Assembly: GCA_942159475.1 (NCBI GenBank)
Contig: OW804098.1
Span: 2,270,383-2,334,382 of the forward strand
Length of the DNA stretch: 64,000 bases
From: Sthenelais limicola
Taxonomy: Eukaryota; Annelida; Polychaeta; Phyllodocida; Sigalionidae
Direction of reading: 5' to 3'
Under the pieces are notes generated by a model, which saw only the letters and a program-made list of their open reading frames with translations, searched no databases and was not told the origin of the DNA. Below are positions 1 to 10,390 of this stretch, piece by piece; the stretch's first letter is position 1, and every line of letters begins with the position of its first letter. Position numbers and translations under genes: made by a program.

Positions 1-503
1 GACTCTAGGATAGCGTCACTTCAAGTGTGACCTATATAACTACAGCGTGGGTGACCAGGGACGCTACTTAGCCGATGAAGTGACACGCCCCCTTATACCA
101 GTCCTAGGTGTGTAACCTAGCCAGCTCTGGCCAAGCCGCTGCAGCCCAAGTGTGAGTCTACGCACATCCCACCAAACTCTCCTGACGCCAAACATTGGAG
201 TATGTGTTAACAACCAGTCCCTAGCAACCTGCTGCTTAAATATGCAGTCCAGGGTTTTCATGAATCGGCGACTGTATCTGAGGCTGCCTAAACTAATCCC
301 CTTCCCCTGGGTTTTTGTATCTATAAAGTATTTATCCTTGATTTATTTTTCTAAGCCTGCCCCTAGTTAGTCACGTCGTACTTATTTTATCTCTATCCTG
401 TAATCCTTATTTATTAATCGGGTAGCTTGCCACCGCCTTTCCCAGGCTTATCTTACGGATAGCATAAACAAAGAAATGTCTTGGAAAAATATAATTACCC
501 AAT
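1..503. other. 3' flank of decayed gypsy element; no gene seen
   Basis: No convincing coding region. On the minus strand this lies downstream of the integrase ORF of the element at 504-5306, so it should hold the element's 3' noncoding end. A purine-rich run (CAGGGGAAGGGGA on the minus strand, near 300-315) resembles a polypurine tract. I found no sequence here matching the candidate 5' LTR at the other end of the element, so the 3' LTR is either lost or lies outside the window. Confidence 0.4.
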
Positions 504-794
504 CTAGATGAGCTTGAACCTGTTCGCTTCCCTTAATAACTTATCCTCGTCCAAAAATTTTGTCAGTTTGAAGTTCTTTAAACTCCCCGGCTTTTCCTTT
601 TGTTCTTCTAGTAATTCACTCTCCCAGTCTTCAGTTTCCCACGCTGAGCCATTATTCTCTGGTTCCTGTACTGGTTGAAATCCTATCGTTACGTTATACC
701 AGTAGGTCCTATTAAAGTCATTAGTAATCTGTTCTAATTCTAGCTCTTTCTTCTCCTCTTCAGAAATTTCCTGTTGGAGTCTGGTGATAGCCAT
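504..794 (-). CDS. Small acidic ORF 3' of retrotransposon pol (function unknown)
   Basis: A 96-codon ORF with a true ATG, about 390 bases downstream of the integrase ORF and on the same strand. The product is acidic and rich in Glu, Asn and Trp, with no signal peptide or membrane segment. I recognise no family. It may be a small third ORF of the retrotransposon or a chance open frame; its position after integrase is the only argument for the first reading. Confidence 0.3.
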   Translation of the reverse strand: MAITRLQQEISEEEKKELELEQITNDFNRTYWYNVTIGFQPVQEPENNGSAWETEDWESELLEEQKEKPGSLKNFKLTKFLDEDKLLREANRFKLI

Positions 795-1185
795 TGTGAT
801 ATAATATATTTTTTTTTTTCTCTAGGTAGTTCTTCCCTCGAGTGTCTTGCTTAGAATGGTCTATCTCCTTTAAAATTACCTTCCTGACCTTTGTTAATGC
901 AACCTTTTAGCTTTATTTTTAAGGTTCGCCTCCCCGGTCGCTTTGTTTGTCGCGTCCCCCTTTAGACAAAGGTTTTAATTAATGGGGTTGACTGATTGCG
1001 AGTTGTTAGTGGCGTCAAAGCCGGGACAAAGGTCGGCTTGGGTATTTTAGCGTGGCCTCTTATTTGTGTAAGCCAAGCTGCCAATTCGCTAGCCCCTTTG
1101 GTAAAGCTACGATTACTAATCCTGTTGATACCAGCTGTTAAAATCTTTACAAGCCTGGTCCCGTATGAGTGGCCTTATCGACTCT

Positions 1186-3240
1186 TTAATTACTGACGCT
1201 GGCATTTTCCAAAGCCTCCCACTCTTTGTCTGATAAATCGATAGATAAATTGTTTACCAGCTCCTTTGATAGCTCAGCCCTTAAAGGCTTTATGTGGGCG
1301 ATGTGAACTGGCTTTGGCAAATCTTTATTGTTCTTTAAGTCCCTCAGCTTTACTGTCGTTGGGCTAAACCTTTCAGTAATCAGCATCGGGCCGCAGAAAG
1401 CCATTTGTAATTTCTTACTAGTCATGTTATCTAGCAATCTGTGTATTTTTACATACACAATTCTACCTGCTTCTAGCTCAACCTCCCTAGATTTTGAATC
1501 ATGTCGATCCTTCATTTTTTCTTGGGATTTTTCTAAGTTTCTAGAGGCGGTAATTGCTAATTCTTTCTGAACCTTTACTATTTTTGCCAGTGTATTTAAC
1601 ACTGTGTCGTTCGTGTCTGGGCCTGCCAGAGCTGCGTCTGGGGGTGTTTTTACTGATCTCCCTGTTGCTAAGATAAAAGGGCTATACCCCAAACTATACG
1701 AATCTGTTGTGTTTAAGGCAAAAATCACGCTTTGTAGGTAGCGATCCCAATTTTTCTGATTGGCTGAAATAAAAGTTTTTAGGTGTTCTATGATCGTGGA
1801 ATTATTTTTTTCCACTAAACCTTGGCAGCTGGGTCTCCAACTTGCCCCGAATACCTGTTTTATTCCCATTGATTTACAGAAATCGCCAAACTCTGTGCTT
1901 GCAAAGCATGGCCCGTTGTCCGAATGGAGAACCTGTGGGACCCCTACCTGGCATATTACCTTCTCATAGAATTCGTGTTTAAGGTGTCCTGAATCTATTG
2001 CTCTGGTTGGCCAAGCAAAAACGAATCTGGAAAAATAATCCACACATACTTGAATATAGCGGAAACCCGTTGACGACTGTGTCATTGGTCCCATGCTATC
2101 TATCACAAGGTGTGAAAATGGGTAGGGTGCTCTGTCCCTAATTGTCAAAGGAGGGTTTATGGGATGTTTCATCTTTTTAGCTTGTAAACAAATATCACAA
2201 GAGCCCACAAAATCCACTATATCTCTTGACATTCTTTTCCAGAAATACCTTGGTTGTATCAACTTTAATAATTTAGTTGATCCTACGTGTCCGCCCAGCG
2301 GCCTGCTATGTAATATCTTTAGTAATGTTTTCACATAGCTTCCTGGGACGACGGTCTGGACTAATTGTGGGTCTCCTTTAACTCTTGTTGGGACCCTATA
2401 TAGAACATCCCCCTCAATAAAGAATCTATCATTTGTTAGGAGGATTTCTCTAGATCTTTTATCGTCTTTTGGTAGTTTATTATGGCAAATAAAGTCGCTC
2501 ATTTCCGAGCAGAACTCATCCTCTGCTTGGAGTTTGATAATCTCTTCATTATTTAAAGGATTCTCGACTGTATTACCTTCACCATAAAATTCTTTATCTC
2601 TCGATTTTGGGATTTTTGCTGATTTATCTAGTATTTCTGCTTTACTTGCAGCTCGAGTCTGTACTGGCTCGCAAGATGCTGAAATTATGTCTACGTCAGC
2701 CTCGTGGAGGATCGTTTTTTCTGTTGGTGACCCTGCCTTCAGAATCGAGTGATGTTTGTACTTCAAGATAGGATAGTTCTCGAGGGCATCTGACTCCTCA
2801 AAAGGTTTGACTGCATCGATTGGGTGAAAAGAAACGCCTTTTTCCGAACTTTCTATGTGTTCTGGAATAATCTTAGGTTGTTTATAGTCTCTTCTACTAA
2901 GACAATCAGCTACTGAATTTAATTTTCCTTTCACGTGTTCGATCTCGTAATCAAATTGATTGAAATATTCCAGATACCTGGCCATTCTACCCTGTAAATT
3001 TTGCTTCGATTTTAAAGCCAGTAGGGCTGCATGGTCCGTCAGGATTTTGAACTTCGTTCCATGTACGTAGTGACCAAACTTTTCTAAGCCAAATTTCGTG
3101 GATAAAAGTTCCAGATCAGTCGTAGAGTACTTCTGTTCGGCTGAGTTTAGTGATCTACCTGCAAAAGCTATTGGTCTCAATACGTTGCCCTTATGTAGCT
3201 GGGCGATTACTGCCCCAATTGTGGCTGGAATTGCTGTTGA
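1186..3240 (-). pseudogene. Ty3/gypsy pol remnant: RNase H and integrase only
   Basis: The open frame corresponds to the 3' half of a gypsy pol. It opens in RNase H (LTDHAALLALK; HVKGKLNSVADCLSR, residues about 47-95 counting from the TTG at 3180). Integrase follows, with an HHCC zinc-binding region (His291, His298, Cys328, Cys331) and the D,D35E residues Asp361 (LVIDSMGP), Asp421 (LHSDNGP) and Glu457 (GLVEKNN). A usual gypsy pol would have protease and reverse transcriptase before this; neither is present anywhere in the 255 bases that separate it from gag. The frame stays open upstream of 3180 into typical RNase H sequence (TIGAVIAQLHKGN) and then overlaps the gag tail. I read this as an internal deletion of roughly 1-2 kb of pol with a junction near 3210-3240. 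No product of this copy could reverse transcribe. Confidence 0.85.
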
Positions 3241-3434
3241 TATGGGTAGTAAGGTTGCGGGTACGGCTGGTAAGGGTAAGGGTTATATTGCTGGAAATAG
3301 GGTTGATATCCCTGGCGTCTCTCCATGCTCTTGTCCCTTCTCTCCTTGCTTTTATCTCGAGCCTCCTGATACCCTTGTCTTCCTCGTGAAGAATCCCTGG
3401 TTTTTGATGATTCTCTGCTAGTATTAGACCCCTT

Positions 3435-5306
3435 TCATGGATCCCTACTCTGGTGTGGTGTATAATTGGCGTTTGGGTTATTATAGTTCATGTAATTTAC
3501 CTCCGCGATTTCCACCTTTTTCTCTCCATTCTGGGTTGCCAGCCAAACTTCTGCTTTTCTGGCTAACTGTGAGGCTTGTTCCAATGTTGTCGGCACATCT
3601 GCTAACACTAGCTTGCTGAGGCTTTCTTTTAGTCCATTCACATATAAATCAACCTTTGCTATCTCCGGCAGTGGCGACCTTATTAGAAGAACCTTTTTCT
3701 CCCTGTCGTAGGACCTCACTCTCTCGTCCTTTCCTTGTTTTCTATTACTATAATCTTTCAGTCGTTCATCATAGCTTAGTGACTCGAATTTAGTCTCAAA
3801 TGCTCTTCTGAAAGTGTAGAAATCTGCTCTTGGCATAATTACCTTAAACTGATCGAAATATGCCTTTGCCTCCCCATCCAAGTATTTCGCCAGACCTGAC
3901 ATTTTCAGTTCATCGTCGGCCTTTAAGCTATTGGTAAATTCGTCGTATTCTGTCATGAAGTTTTGGGCAGACATTAGAGCGGTAGGGTAAGAGAATTCTT
4001 TTGGAGGTTGTACTAACATTTTTCTCGTTCCTCCATCTCCTAGCACAGGTTTGATTTCATCCAATTTATCGACAACCCCCGATAATGTAGAGGTTAACCG
4101 TTCTATTTTCTCGTCTTGATGGGCATTACTTCTCCCAGCTATGTCTTCGTGAGTTCTAAGCACCTCCTTGTGAAGATCTGTATTTTTTGTAATTATTCTA
4201 TCCTGGGTCACCATCATTTGTTGAATTAATGCGGCTAAATCTCCGAGGACTCTATCCCTTTTCTCTTCTCTATCGTTAGAATATTCCTTCTGTGGGCCTC
4301 TGGCCATATATTCCATGGCTTCTTTCATCCACGGTTGGAATTCTTGCTGATAAGTCTCTGAGTCAGTGGATTTCTCCTTGTTTTGTCTAGCTGCGGCCGC
4401 CATTTTTTCCTGTTTAATTCTGCGGCCCTCTTCCTCTACTCTTCTTTGTCTCTTTTGTTCCTTGAGGATTTCGGCAACGTGTTCCTTTCTTTCTTGTTCC
4501 TTTTTCCACCTTAATTCTTCTTGGCGTTGCCACTTTTCGTGAGCCTGCTGAGCTTTTTCCTCGTCTATCCTTACTTTTTCCTCGCGTTGCCACTTTTCGT
4601 GGGCCTGCTGGGCTCGTTCTCTTTCTAATCTAGCTGATTCGATTTTTCGTTCGTTTTCTAGGGCTAAAGCTTTTCTTCTTTCTTCCTCTGCGATTTGAGC
4701 CTCGTGTCTTCGCTTCTCTTCAGCCCTGATTTCCCAAGCTTTTTGTTTGTCCCTTTGTAAGGCCTCAGCGTACTCTTTCTTCTTTTTCGCGTCCTCTGCT
4801 CTGATCGTTTCCCACCTTGACTTTTCTTTCGCTTGTAAAGCTTCGTGCTCTTGTTGCCTCGCTTCCTCTTCCTTTTGCATATCAGTCAAGGCTTGGAAAT
4901 CGTATAGTCTGAATCTCTCAGTGGTTTCTGCTAGCGTAGAAATGGTAGAGGAACTACTACCTGTGTCTTCCACAGCCGATCTGTAGTTGATAAAACTATC
5001 GTCCTGAGAATAGTTTGGAATTACTGTAGGTTTTATTCCTCCCGTGCTCAGAAACGCTTGTAATTCCTTCTTTTGATCCGCCACCTTCTTAGCAAAAACA
5101 GGTGATTCTGCTATTGGTAAATCTTTCTTTTCCGCAGGTTTCTGTTGAGGCTTGCCTTTTTCCTGCGTTGAGGGCTTGGATGCCTTTACCAATTCGCGTT
5201 CTTTGCTTTTAAAAATGCTTTTTTCCCTATGTCCTAAAACTTTTCTGTAATCTGTAGTCCCTTTATAAGCTGGATCGGAAATTCTTCCGCTCCTTTTAGG
5301 TATCAT
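3435..5306 (-). CDS. Retrotransposon Gag-like protein, long coiled coil
   Basis: A 623-codon ORF from an ATG at 5306. Residues about 140-310 form a highly charged coiled coil with near-repeats of AHEKWQRE. After that comes a retrotransposon gag core (KAYFDQFKVIMP, then YDERLKDYSNRKQGKDERV, about residues 455-520), the fold that forms the capsid in Ty3/gypsy elements. No CCHC zinc knuckle is present. The ORF stops at a TGA at 3435-3437, but the same frame remains open beyond it for about 75 codons to a TAA at 3207, and that tail is Arg/Lys-rich and then Tyr/Pro/Gln-rich (NPYPYQPYPQPYYPYQ). The TGA is therefore probably a late mutation or, less likely, a readthrough codon. The gag frame precedes the pol remnant and is out of phase with it in the -1 direction. 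Confidence 0.75.
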   Translation of the reverse strand: MIPKRSGRISDPAYKGTTDYRKVLGHREKSIFKSKERELVKASKPSTQEKGKPQQKPAEKKDLPIAESPVFAKKVADQKKELQAFLSTGGIKPTVIPNYSQDDSFINYRSAVEDTGSSSSTISTLAETTERFRLYDFQALTDMQKEEEARQQEHEALQAKEKSRWETIRAEDAKKKKEYAEALQRDKQKAWEIRAEEKRRHEAQIAEEERRKALALENERKIESARLERERAQQAHEKWQREEKVRIDEEKAQQAHEKWQRQEELRWKKEQERKEHVAEILKEQKRQRRVEEEGRRIKQEKMAAAARQNKEKSTDSETYQQEFQPWMKEAMEYMARGPQKEYSNDREEKRDRVLGDLAALIQQMMVTQDRIITKNTDLHKEVLRTHEDIAGRSNAHQDEKIERLTSTLSGVVDKLDEIKPVLGDGGTRKMLVQPPKEFSYPTALMSAQNFMTEYDEFTNSLKADDELKMSGLAKYLDGEAKAYFDQFKVIMPRADFYTFRRAFETKFESLSYDERLKDYSNRKQGKDERVRSYDREKKVLLIRSPLPEIAKVDLYVNGLKESLSKLVLADVPTTLEQASQLARKAEVWLATQNGEKKVEIAEVNYMNYNNPNANYTPHQSRDP

Positions 5307-5332
5307 TTGGACCGTTTAGTTCTCCACCAGTA

Positions 5333-5571
5333 TGTTATATTATTGAATATAATGTAAGGGAAAAGCAAGTGAACACGGCGGCTTGTTGATGTTAACTACT
5401 TTATTTAGTCATAGAGCGTGGGCGCGTCCCACGCGACCTAGCGCACATGCGCTGGTTGGCAATCTCCAATAGTAGGGGGGATACTACCCAAGATGCTAAG
5501 AAGGGGGAGTATACTACCTATATAGGTTTTAATTACACAAGCGTACCTATATATAGCAAAACTATACAGTG
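5333..5571 (-). repeat. Candidate 5' LTR/leader of the decayed gypsy element
   Basis: Just upstream of gag (minus strand) lies a block that on the plus strand begins TGTTATATTATTG and could end at ACTATACA near 5571, the TG...CA ends expected of an LTR. A possible primer-binding sequence (TGGTGGAGAAC on the minus strand, about 5318-5330) follows it. It contains a small GC-rich hairpin (GCGTGGG/CCCACGC, about 5416-5434). No second copy was found, so the assignment rests on position and ends only. Confidence 0.3.
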
Positions 5572-5579
5572 GCCTTCAT

Positions 5580-6302
5580 GGATTTACTGCAGTGGAGGTA
5601 GCAAGTTGTCAATCAATCAAGGAAGGTTTTAAGTTTATAGGTTGAGAACGTTTATTTTTGATTAATCGACTAGTCTTCAGTAAAACTGAAGCAAAAAGTT
5701 GGGCAGGAGAGGAGTTTAAAGGTTTATCGTTTAACGATTATTTTAACAGTGGGCGATAATATGGTATTTAGGTCTGCCGAGTGTGGCAATGTGTATAAGG
5801 CTTAGAATTAGCCATTGTAAGGACTTATCCAATGAAATAAAGCATACCGCCAATCCAAATCAGCAAATTTCTCATGATTCCAACCATATTTGTTCATTTA
5901 TTTACATGACAGAATTACGCACTGTTGGTCAGAAAAAAAGTTGGTCGAAAAAGTTGGTCAAAAAGATAGTTGGTCAAAAAAAAAGTCGGTCGAAAAAAGA
6001 AGTTGGGTTAAAAGAAAAAAGTGATTATTACCTTTGTGGTTTGGAGCAATTAAATGACTTAGTTTAGATTCATGAAATTTAACAAAAATGCTCAACAATG
6101 AGTTCTTATTACTAACTCAGAATACAGTTAGTTGAGAATACCAAACCATACTCCAGTTGGTTCTTCAACTCCTCACCAATAGTGCCTCAGTTTGACCAAT
6201 AGGGGAGAGGATGATTTTGATTGACAGGTGGAAGAGGTGGTGCGAGGGGTGTCATAAACTTCAGGGATTTACTGCAGGGAAGGTAGCAAGTTGTCAATCA
6301 AA
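5580..6302 (+). repeat. Direct repeat of about 39 bp flanking about 645 bp
   Basis: GATTTACTGCAG...GGTAGCAAGTTGTCAATCA occurs at 5580-5618 and, with few changes, at 6264-6302. The enclosed sequence has no gene; it contains the GTTGGTC array described separately. The repeat may mark a local duplication or a degraded insertion. Confidence 0.6.
5926..6025 (+). repeat. Short degenerate tandem array (GTTGGTC + A-run)
   Basis: About six imperfect copies of GTTGGTC followed by a run of A, spaced 12-18 bases. It is open in one frame but this is simple-sequence translation, not a gene. Confidence 0.7.
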
Positions 6303-6594
6303 CAATCATTGTATAGGTGCAAGGTTAGGAGTGGTCGCGTGAATTAGATATCAGAGATGGGTATCAAGATATCCTCCCAGATAAGGCTCCACACTCCTCA
6401 ACACTAACACCTGACACAACGCCAAAATCTCTAACATCAACTTGCTGTTTAGGATGATTGACAGAATGGTACCCCTTCCATTATCATTCACAGTTTTTAC
6501 TAAAAAACGGAGAATGAAAAAAAAGCAGACTCTAGGAAGGACTTATACTTTGTTTTTCCACTTAATTCCAGCCTATTCCTTTCCCTACTATTAT

Positions 6595-6772
6595 ATAGAC
6601 ACAGCAGGGGGCAGAAGACCATGGGTATTTCTAACCAAATATATACTACTGTGAGCCCATATCCCAATGACCTCAACTGTATTATAACTGTACATGCCTT
6701 ATTGTAATATCTTTGTACCGTTTGATGATTGCTGTATAAACATACTAGATAAACAAAACATTAACAACTCCT
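6595..6772 (+). repeat. Dispersed retroelement tail, copy 1
   Basis: A block containing GAAGACCATGG, GAGCCCATATC, CCTCAACTGTATTAT and CATGCCTTATTGTAATATC, ending in an A-rich stretch. Copies at about 12,755-12,935 and 43,272-43,445 share the same order of motifs. The A-rich end and the copy number suggest the 3' end of a non-LTR retroelement or a SINE; no coding sequence is included. Confidence 0.6.
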
Positions 6773-6900
6773 CCTTGATAAAGGACATATATTGCCGAAA
6801 ACGTTGGAACCCCAATAAACAAAACCAACACTTGATGCCCCACGTCCTGTCATTCCCTTGTTTTGATTGAATTCACTCCCTTTGAAAATAATAAATAAAA

Positions 6901-6923
6901 TAAAGTTTTTCTTGATTTTCCAG
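6901..6923 (+). other. Probable 3' splice site upstream of the GT61 start codon
   Basis: A pyrimidine-rich stretch ends TTGATTTTCCAG at 6923, only 14 bases before the ATG at 6938. It fits a 5'-UTR intron acceptor, with the whole coding region in one exon after it. The upstream noncoding exon was not located. Confidence 0.5.
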
Positions 6924-6937
6924 TTGACTGTTGAACC

Positions 6938-8404
6938 ATGGCCAGACACAAGCAGGGGTTGGCCGGCCTCCGACCAGGCACGGGCTGCCTCTCTGTATCA
7001 CTCATTGTCACCTGTGTCGTCCCCATCTTCCTGCTGCAGTCATCAGACAGTTTCAAGGCTTTGGGTAGTGAACTACTTGGAGATGGACCTCTCAATCAAC
7101 AAACTCATTTTTTTCACGTTCACCAGAACAGCAGTGAACGGTCTATAAAAGTTAAACTTAATGAGTCAAAGGTGAAGGTATACAATTCCCACATCAGTAA
7201 ACACGGTGCTTTATTAAATAAATTATATGCCAAAGATAGGGACAAATATCCCACATTTCTAAAAGAACTCCATTCCAGTAAAATATCCCAATGTGGGGGG
7301 AAGTTTAGAGGGTTTGCTCATCTTACTGCCATGTTACATGGCGTGGTGTTAGACAGGGACCACTGCCACGGGCCTCCAGGAGGCACGGATATTGCAGCTG
7401 TTATAAAACAGAGAGAAGATGCAGAGCTCCTCAAATATACACAGGGATTCCTACAAATGAACTGTACAAACAAAACTAAATACACTTTTATAAAGGGAAA
7501 TAATCATCTGAACCAATGGATGAAGGTTCTCACCAGAGGTAATGACACCGCAGATATGGTTATAAACAGTTTCACTATAGCTATAACCCGCTATGAGTAT
7601 GCTAACATGTATCATACCATGACTGACTACTATAATGCCTTTCTTGTGATGGCCTTTTTCAACCAGACACAGCAGCAGACCAATATTCTACTGCTGGATG
7701 GTCATTCCACGAGTACGTTAGACACTGTGTGGACTGATGTCTTTAACTCTGTCACTAGAGTAAGTCAGCTTCCACGTAAAACACTTTTCACTGACCTCGC
7801 TTTTGGCATTGTTGGATACCGCAGTCCGCTTTATGTGTCTGAGATAAAGAACAAATACCTTCCATTGGCTGAGGAATTCAGACAATTCTTCCTGACCAGC
7901 TACAATCTGCCTACATATTACCCGCTAAACTGTGATAAATTATCAATTTTGTTAATATGGAGAAGAAATTATGTTGCTCATCCTAGAAACCCAAAAGGAC
8001 TAGTGAAGCGTAAGATTATGAATGAAGCTGAGCTACAGGATGCCATCCAGGCAGCGTACCCGGCGGCCAGTGTGAGAGGGGTACAAACAGACACATACAG
8101 CATGGCTGAGCAGGTGGCAATGTTTGCCTCATGTGATATATTAATAGGTGTACATGGAGCTGCTCTTACACAGATGGTGTTCATGCACGCAGGTAGAGCA
8201 GTTATTGAGCTCTACCCTAAGTATGTCACCACCGCCAGGAAACATTTCATCAAGCTGGCCGGCCAGAAACAGATTATCTACAAGCGCTGGGTTAACACCA
8301 ACCAGGCATTGGAGCATGCAGGGTATCGCACCACGGTGCCGCCGCACCAGGTGATAGCCCGGATAAGGCAGGTCAAACTTATCATGTGTCCACCCACTGC
8401 ATAG
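6938..8404 (+). CDS. Glycosyltransferase family 61 (DUF563-type) protein
   Basis: Single uninterrupted 488-codon ORF. Residues about 17-38 are hydrophobic after a short basic N-terminus, the layout of a type II membrane anchor, so a Golgi or ER luminal enzyme is expected. The C-terminal half carries GT61 signatures: WRRNYVAHPRNP followed by NEAELQDAI (about residues 340-370), and the hallmark IGVHGAALTQMVFMHAG followed by VIELYP (about 415-440). Members of the family transfer sugars such as GlcNAc or xylose to proteins or glycans (EOGT and POMGNT2 in animals, xylosyltransferases in plants). The motifs are generic, so I do not assign a substrate. Several N-glycosylation sequons (NSS, NCT, NKT, NDT, NQT) fit a secretory location. 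Start chosen: first ATG after the acceptor. The ORF is intact and its polyadenylation signal lies at 8669. Confidence 0.85.
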   Translation: MARHKQGLAGLRPGTGCLSVSLIVTCVVPIFLLQSSDSFKALGSELLGDGPLNQQTHFFHVHQNSSERSIKVKLNESKVKVYNSHISKHGALLNKLYAKDRDKYPTFLKELHSSKISQCGGKFRGFAHLTAMLHGVVLDRDHCHGPPGGTDIAAVIKQREDAELLKYTQGFLQMNCTNKTKYTFIKGNNHLNQWMKVLTRGNDTADMVINSFTIAITRYEYANMYHTMTDYYNAFLVMAFFNQTQQQTNILLLDGHSTSTLDTVWTDVFNSVTRVSQLPRKTLFTDLAFGIVGYRSPLYVSEIKNKYLPLAEEFRQFFLTSYNLPTYYPLNCDKLSILLIWRRNYVAHPRNPKGLVKRKIMNEAELQDAIQAAYPAASVRGVQTDTYSMAEQVAMFASCDILIGVHGAALTQMVFMHAGRAVIELYPKYVTTARKHFIKLAGQKQIIYKRWVNTNQALEHAGYRTTVPPHQVIARIRQVKLIMCPPTA

Positions 8405-8487
8405 CTAATCCTGGGCCTTGGCTGGACGTAAGGTGAAACTTATCATGTGTCCACCCACTGCATAGCTAATCCTGGGCCTTGGCTGGA
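8371..8487 (+). repeat. Two-copy tandem duplication of the GT61 3' coding end/3' UTR
   Basis: A unit starting GGTCAAACTTATCATGTG and ending CCTTGGCTGGA is repeated with a 61-base period. The first copy includes the last codons and TAG of the GT61 gene; the second lies in the 3' UTR and carries a decoy of the same codons and stop. Only one or two bases differ, so the duplication is recent. Confidence 0.9.
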
Positions 8488-8668
8488 ATATTACTCTTGC
8501 ACCTCTTCATTCCCCAATAATGTATTTCTTTTTCAATTGATGGTATCAACCATCAAGTAAGGTTATCATATTGGATACGAAACATACTGCTATCTTTACA
8601 TGTTGTATACGCAACTAATTTGCAACACACAAATTGCATGGTAGCTTTGTATAAATTATGGGCAAACC

Positions 8669-8674
8669 AATAAA
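8669..8674 (+). terminator. Polyadenylation signal AATAAA for the GT61 gene
   Basis: AATAAA 265 bases after the stop codon, followed by a T-rich stretch. It is the first canonical hexamer after the gene on this strand in the 3' flank I read. Confidence 0.6.
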
Positions 8675-8699
8675 GGTTTTTAAAAAGAAATTCATGTTG

Positions 8700-9065
8700 A
8701 ATTATGTACTCTGTACAGTATCAAATTTTAATTTAAAGAAGAGAATTAATCAAGATTATAAAATAGATTGACTCCCCACAATATTTCTAGGCAAGGAATC
8801 AATGAAAACAAATTATTTCCACAATTAGATCAAAGATACAGTTCTTGTCATATGCAAATCAGTGATGATCAACGGTGCGTCGTCTTCGACCCACTGCCGC
8901 TACTTAACAAGGAACCAAAAGCAAATAGAATGTAGAGATAGAATGCTGTGTCTTTTGTAAATGTATTACTTTATATTAATGTCATTGGCCTTAACAATTT
9001 ATAACATTGGCCAATAAAAAAGATTACATTAGATTAGAAAAACTTTTTATTGCAACATTGCGTTT
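8700..9065. other. AT-rich spacer, no gene seen
   Basis: No coding region, repeat family or RNA gene recognised between the GT61 3' end and the LINE relic. Confidence 0.5.
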
Positions 9066-9960
9066 CAAAGAAGAGGATCTTTCTTTCTGCCAGTAGGTTC
9101 TCAGCCTCTTTGTGGCTTCACAATTGACAGTTGTAGACTACAATGTCACTCTTTTCCTTTCTGGCCTGGTGGTTGACTTGATGCCAGAGGGCTTTGGCCT
9201 GCTCCATTAATACTGGGTCTTTAAGCTTTTTAGCACGCTTAAATAATTTATCTCTTTGTTGCATCTGCACAAATAGATCCAGGGTGATCCATGGTTTCCT
9301 GTTTCATTTCTGTAACTTAGAGAGCAGTAGATTCCAGTAGTTATTGGGGTTATCTGTGTTAAGTGTATTATCTCAGTCATAGTCTTTGAGATTCTTAGAA
9401 AGGGTTTCAAAATTGTCCTTAGCATTGAAACTAAAGTTAAATATGTTTCTTCTGTAGGTTTCTTTCTGCTTTTTTAGAATTATGTGAAGGTTTTTAGTGA
9501 ATTATGTGAAGGTTTCAGGTAATTTACGTTAAAGTCCACGACCAATATCTGCCTTACTAGTGTTAAAACTTAGGATGTTTTGTAAGGCCATTATTGCTAC
9601 TCTTACATCTCCATCTGGAGGGCGGTAGGCATTTATGATAGTAATACTTATTTTAGTGTTGATTTCAACAATGATAGTTTGGATTTCAATGTCTTTGGTA
9701 CCACTGCCTGGGGTTACATTATATTTCTCATGAACATAACTTGCAAGGCCTCCACCTGTTTTTCATTGGTTTTCCTATCATGTCTTAGGATATTATAACC
9801 TTGTATATTAATGAGTTCATTATAGAATTTGTCGTTCAGCTAGGTTTTGTTTTATTAAATATATAACATCTAGATTGAGATGTTGACTTAGTGCGTCAAG
9901 TTGAGCGGATTTATTTAGCAAACTTCGCAAAATATTTAGCGACATTAGCTTAAAACCTTT
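9066..9960 (-). pseudogene. LINE (non-LTR retrotransposon) endonuclease relic
   Basis: Minus-strand translation in broken frames gives pieces typical of the apurinic endonuclease region and linker of jockey/CR1-type LINEs. Around 9760-9560 are GGGLASYVHEKYNV, then IEIQTIIVEINTKISITII running into NAYRPPDGDV. Around 9300-9130 the linker reads HGSPWITLDLF, then KRAKKLKDPVLMEQAKALW, then NHQARKEKSD. Several frameshifts and stops separate these segments. It lies immediately before segmental duplication unit A. Confidence 0.75.
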
Positions 9961-10105
9961 TATATTGCTTCAGCTATTGTCATCAGAGAGCCATCTTAGT
10001 ACATATTCAATACTTATGGTTGGTGTGTAAAAGAAATCTCAGTAATGTGTTAAATTTGTGTTTTACCCACAAACAACAAATTGCCTGGTTGTAAATATTA
10101 ATTCA

Positions 10106-10111
10106 TTTATT
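10106..10111 (-). terminator. Candidate polyadenylation signal, receptor-like gene A
   Basis: AATAAA on the minus strand about 280 bases after the stop codon; the equivalent hexamer is conserved in unit B at 28,409-28,414. A second AATAAA lies nearer the stop at 10,309-10,314. Confidence 0.45.
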
Positions 10112-10390
10112 GCAACACCATCACATTGGGAATATTCAAGTTGATCAGTCATTATGAATCCTTTGTATATTAGGGCATTATGTGAAGTCTAATAGAGTTC
10201 CTTGATACACTCTATGTGTCTTGTTACCTCATCACATCACAGCATTGTCTGTATAGGACATAAGCACATTCCAGTTGAGCGGTACAATGAAGTTTGTTTG
10301 TTTGTTTTTTTATTGATAGCATTTCATCTTACAGAAATATTTCTCAGTGTATCAAGTGAAAAAGAATATATGTCTTATGCTTGATATATG

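Noticed and set aside
1..5571. A complete LTR pair for the first gypsy element
   Set aside because: The block at 5333-5571 has no matching copy in 1-503; terminal repeats could not be demonstrated.
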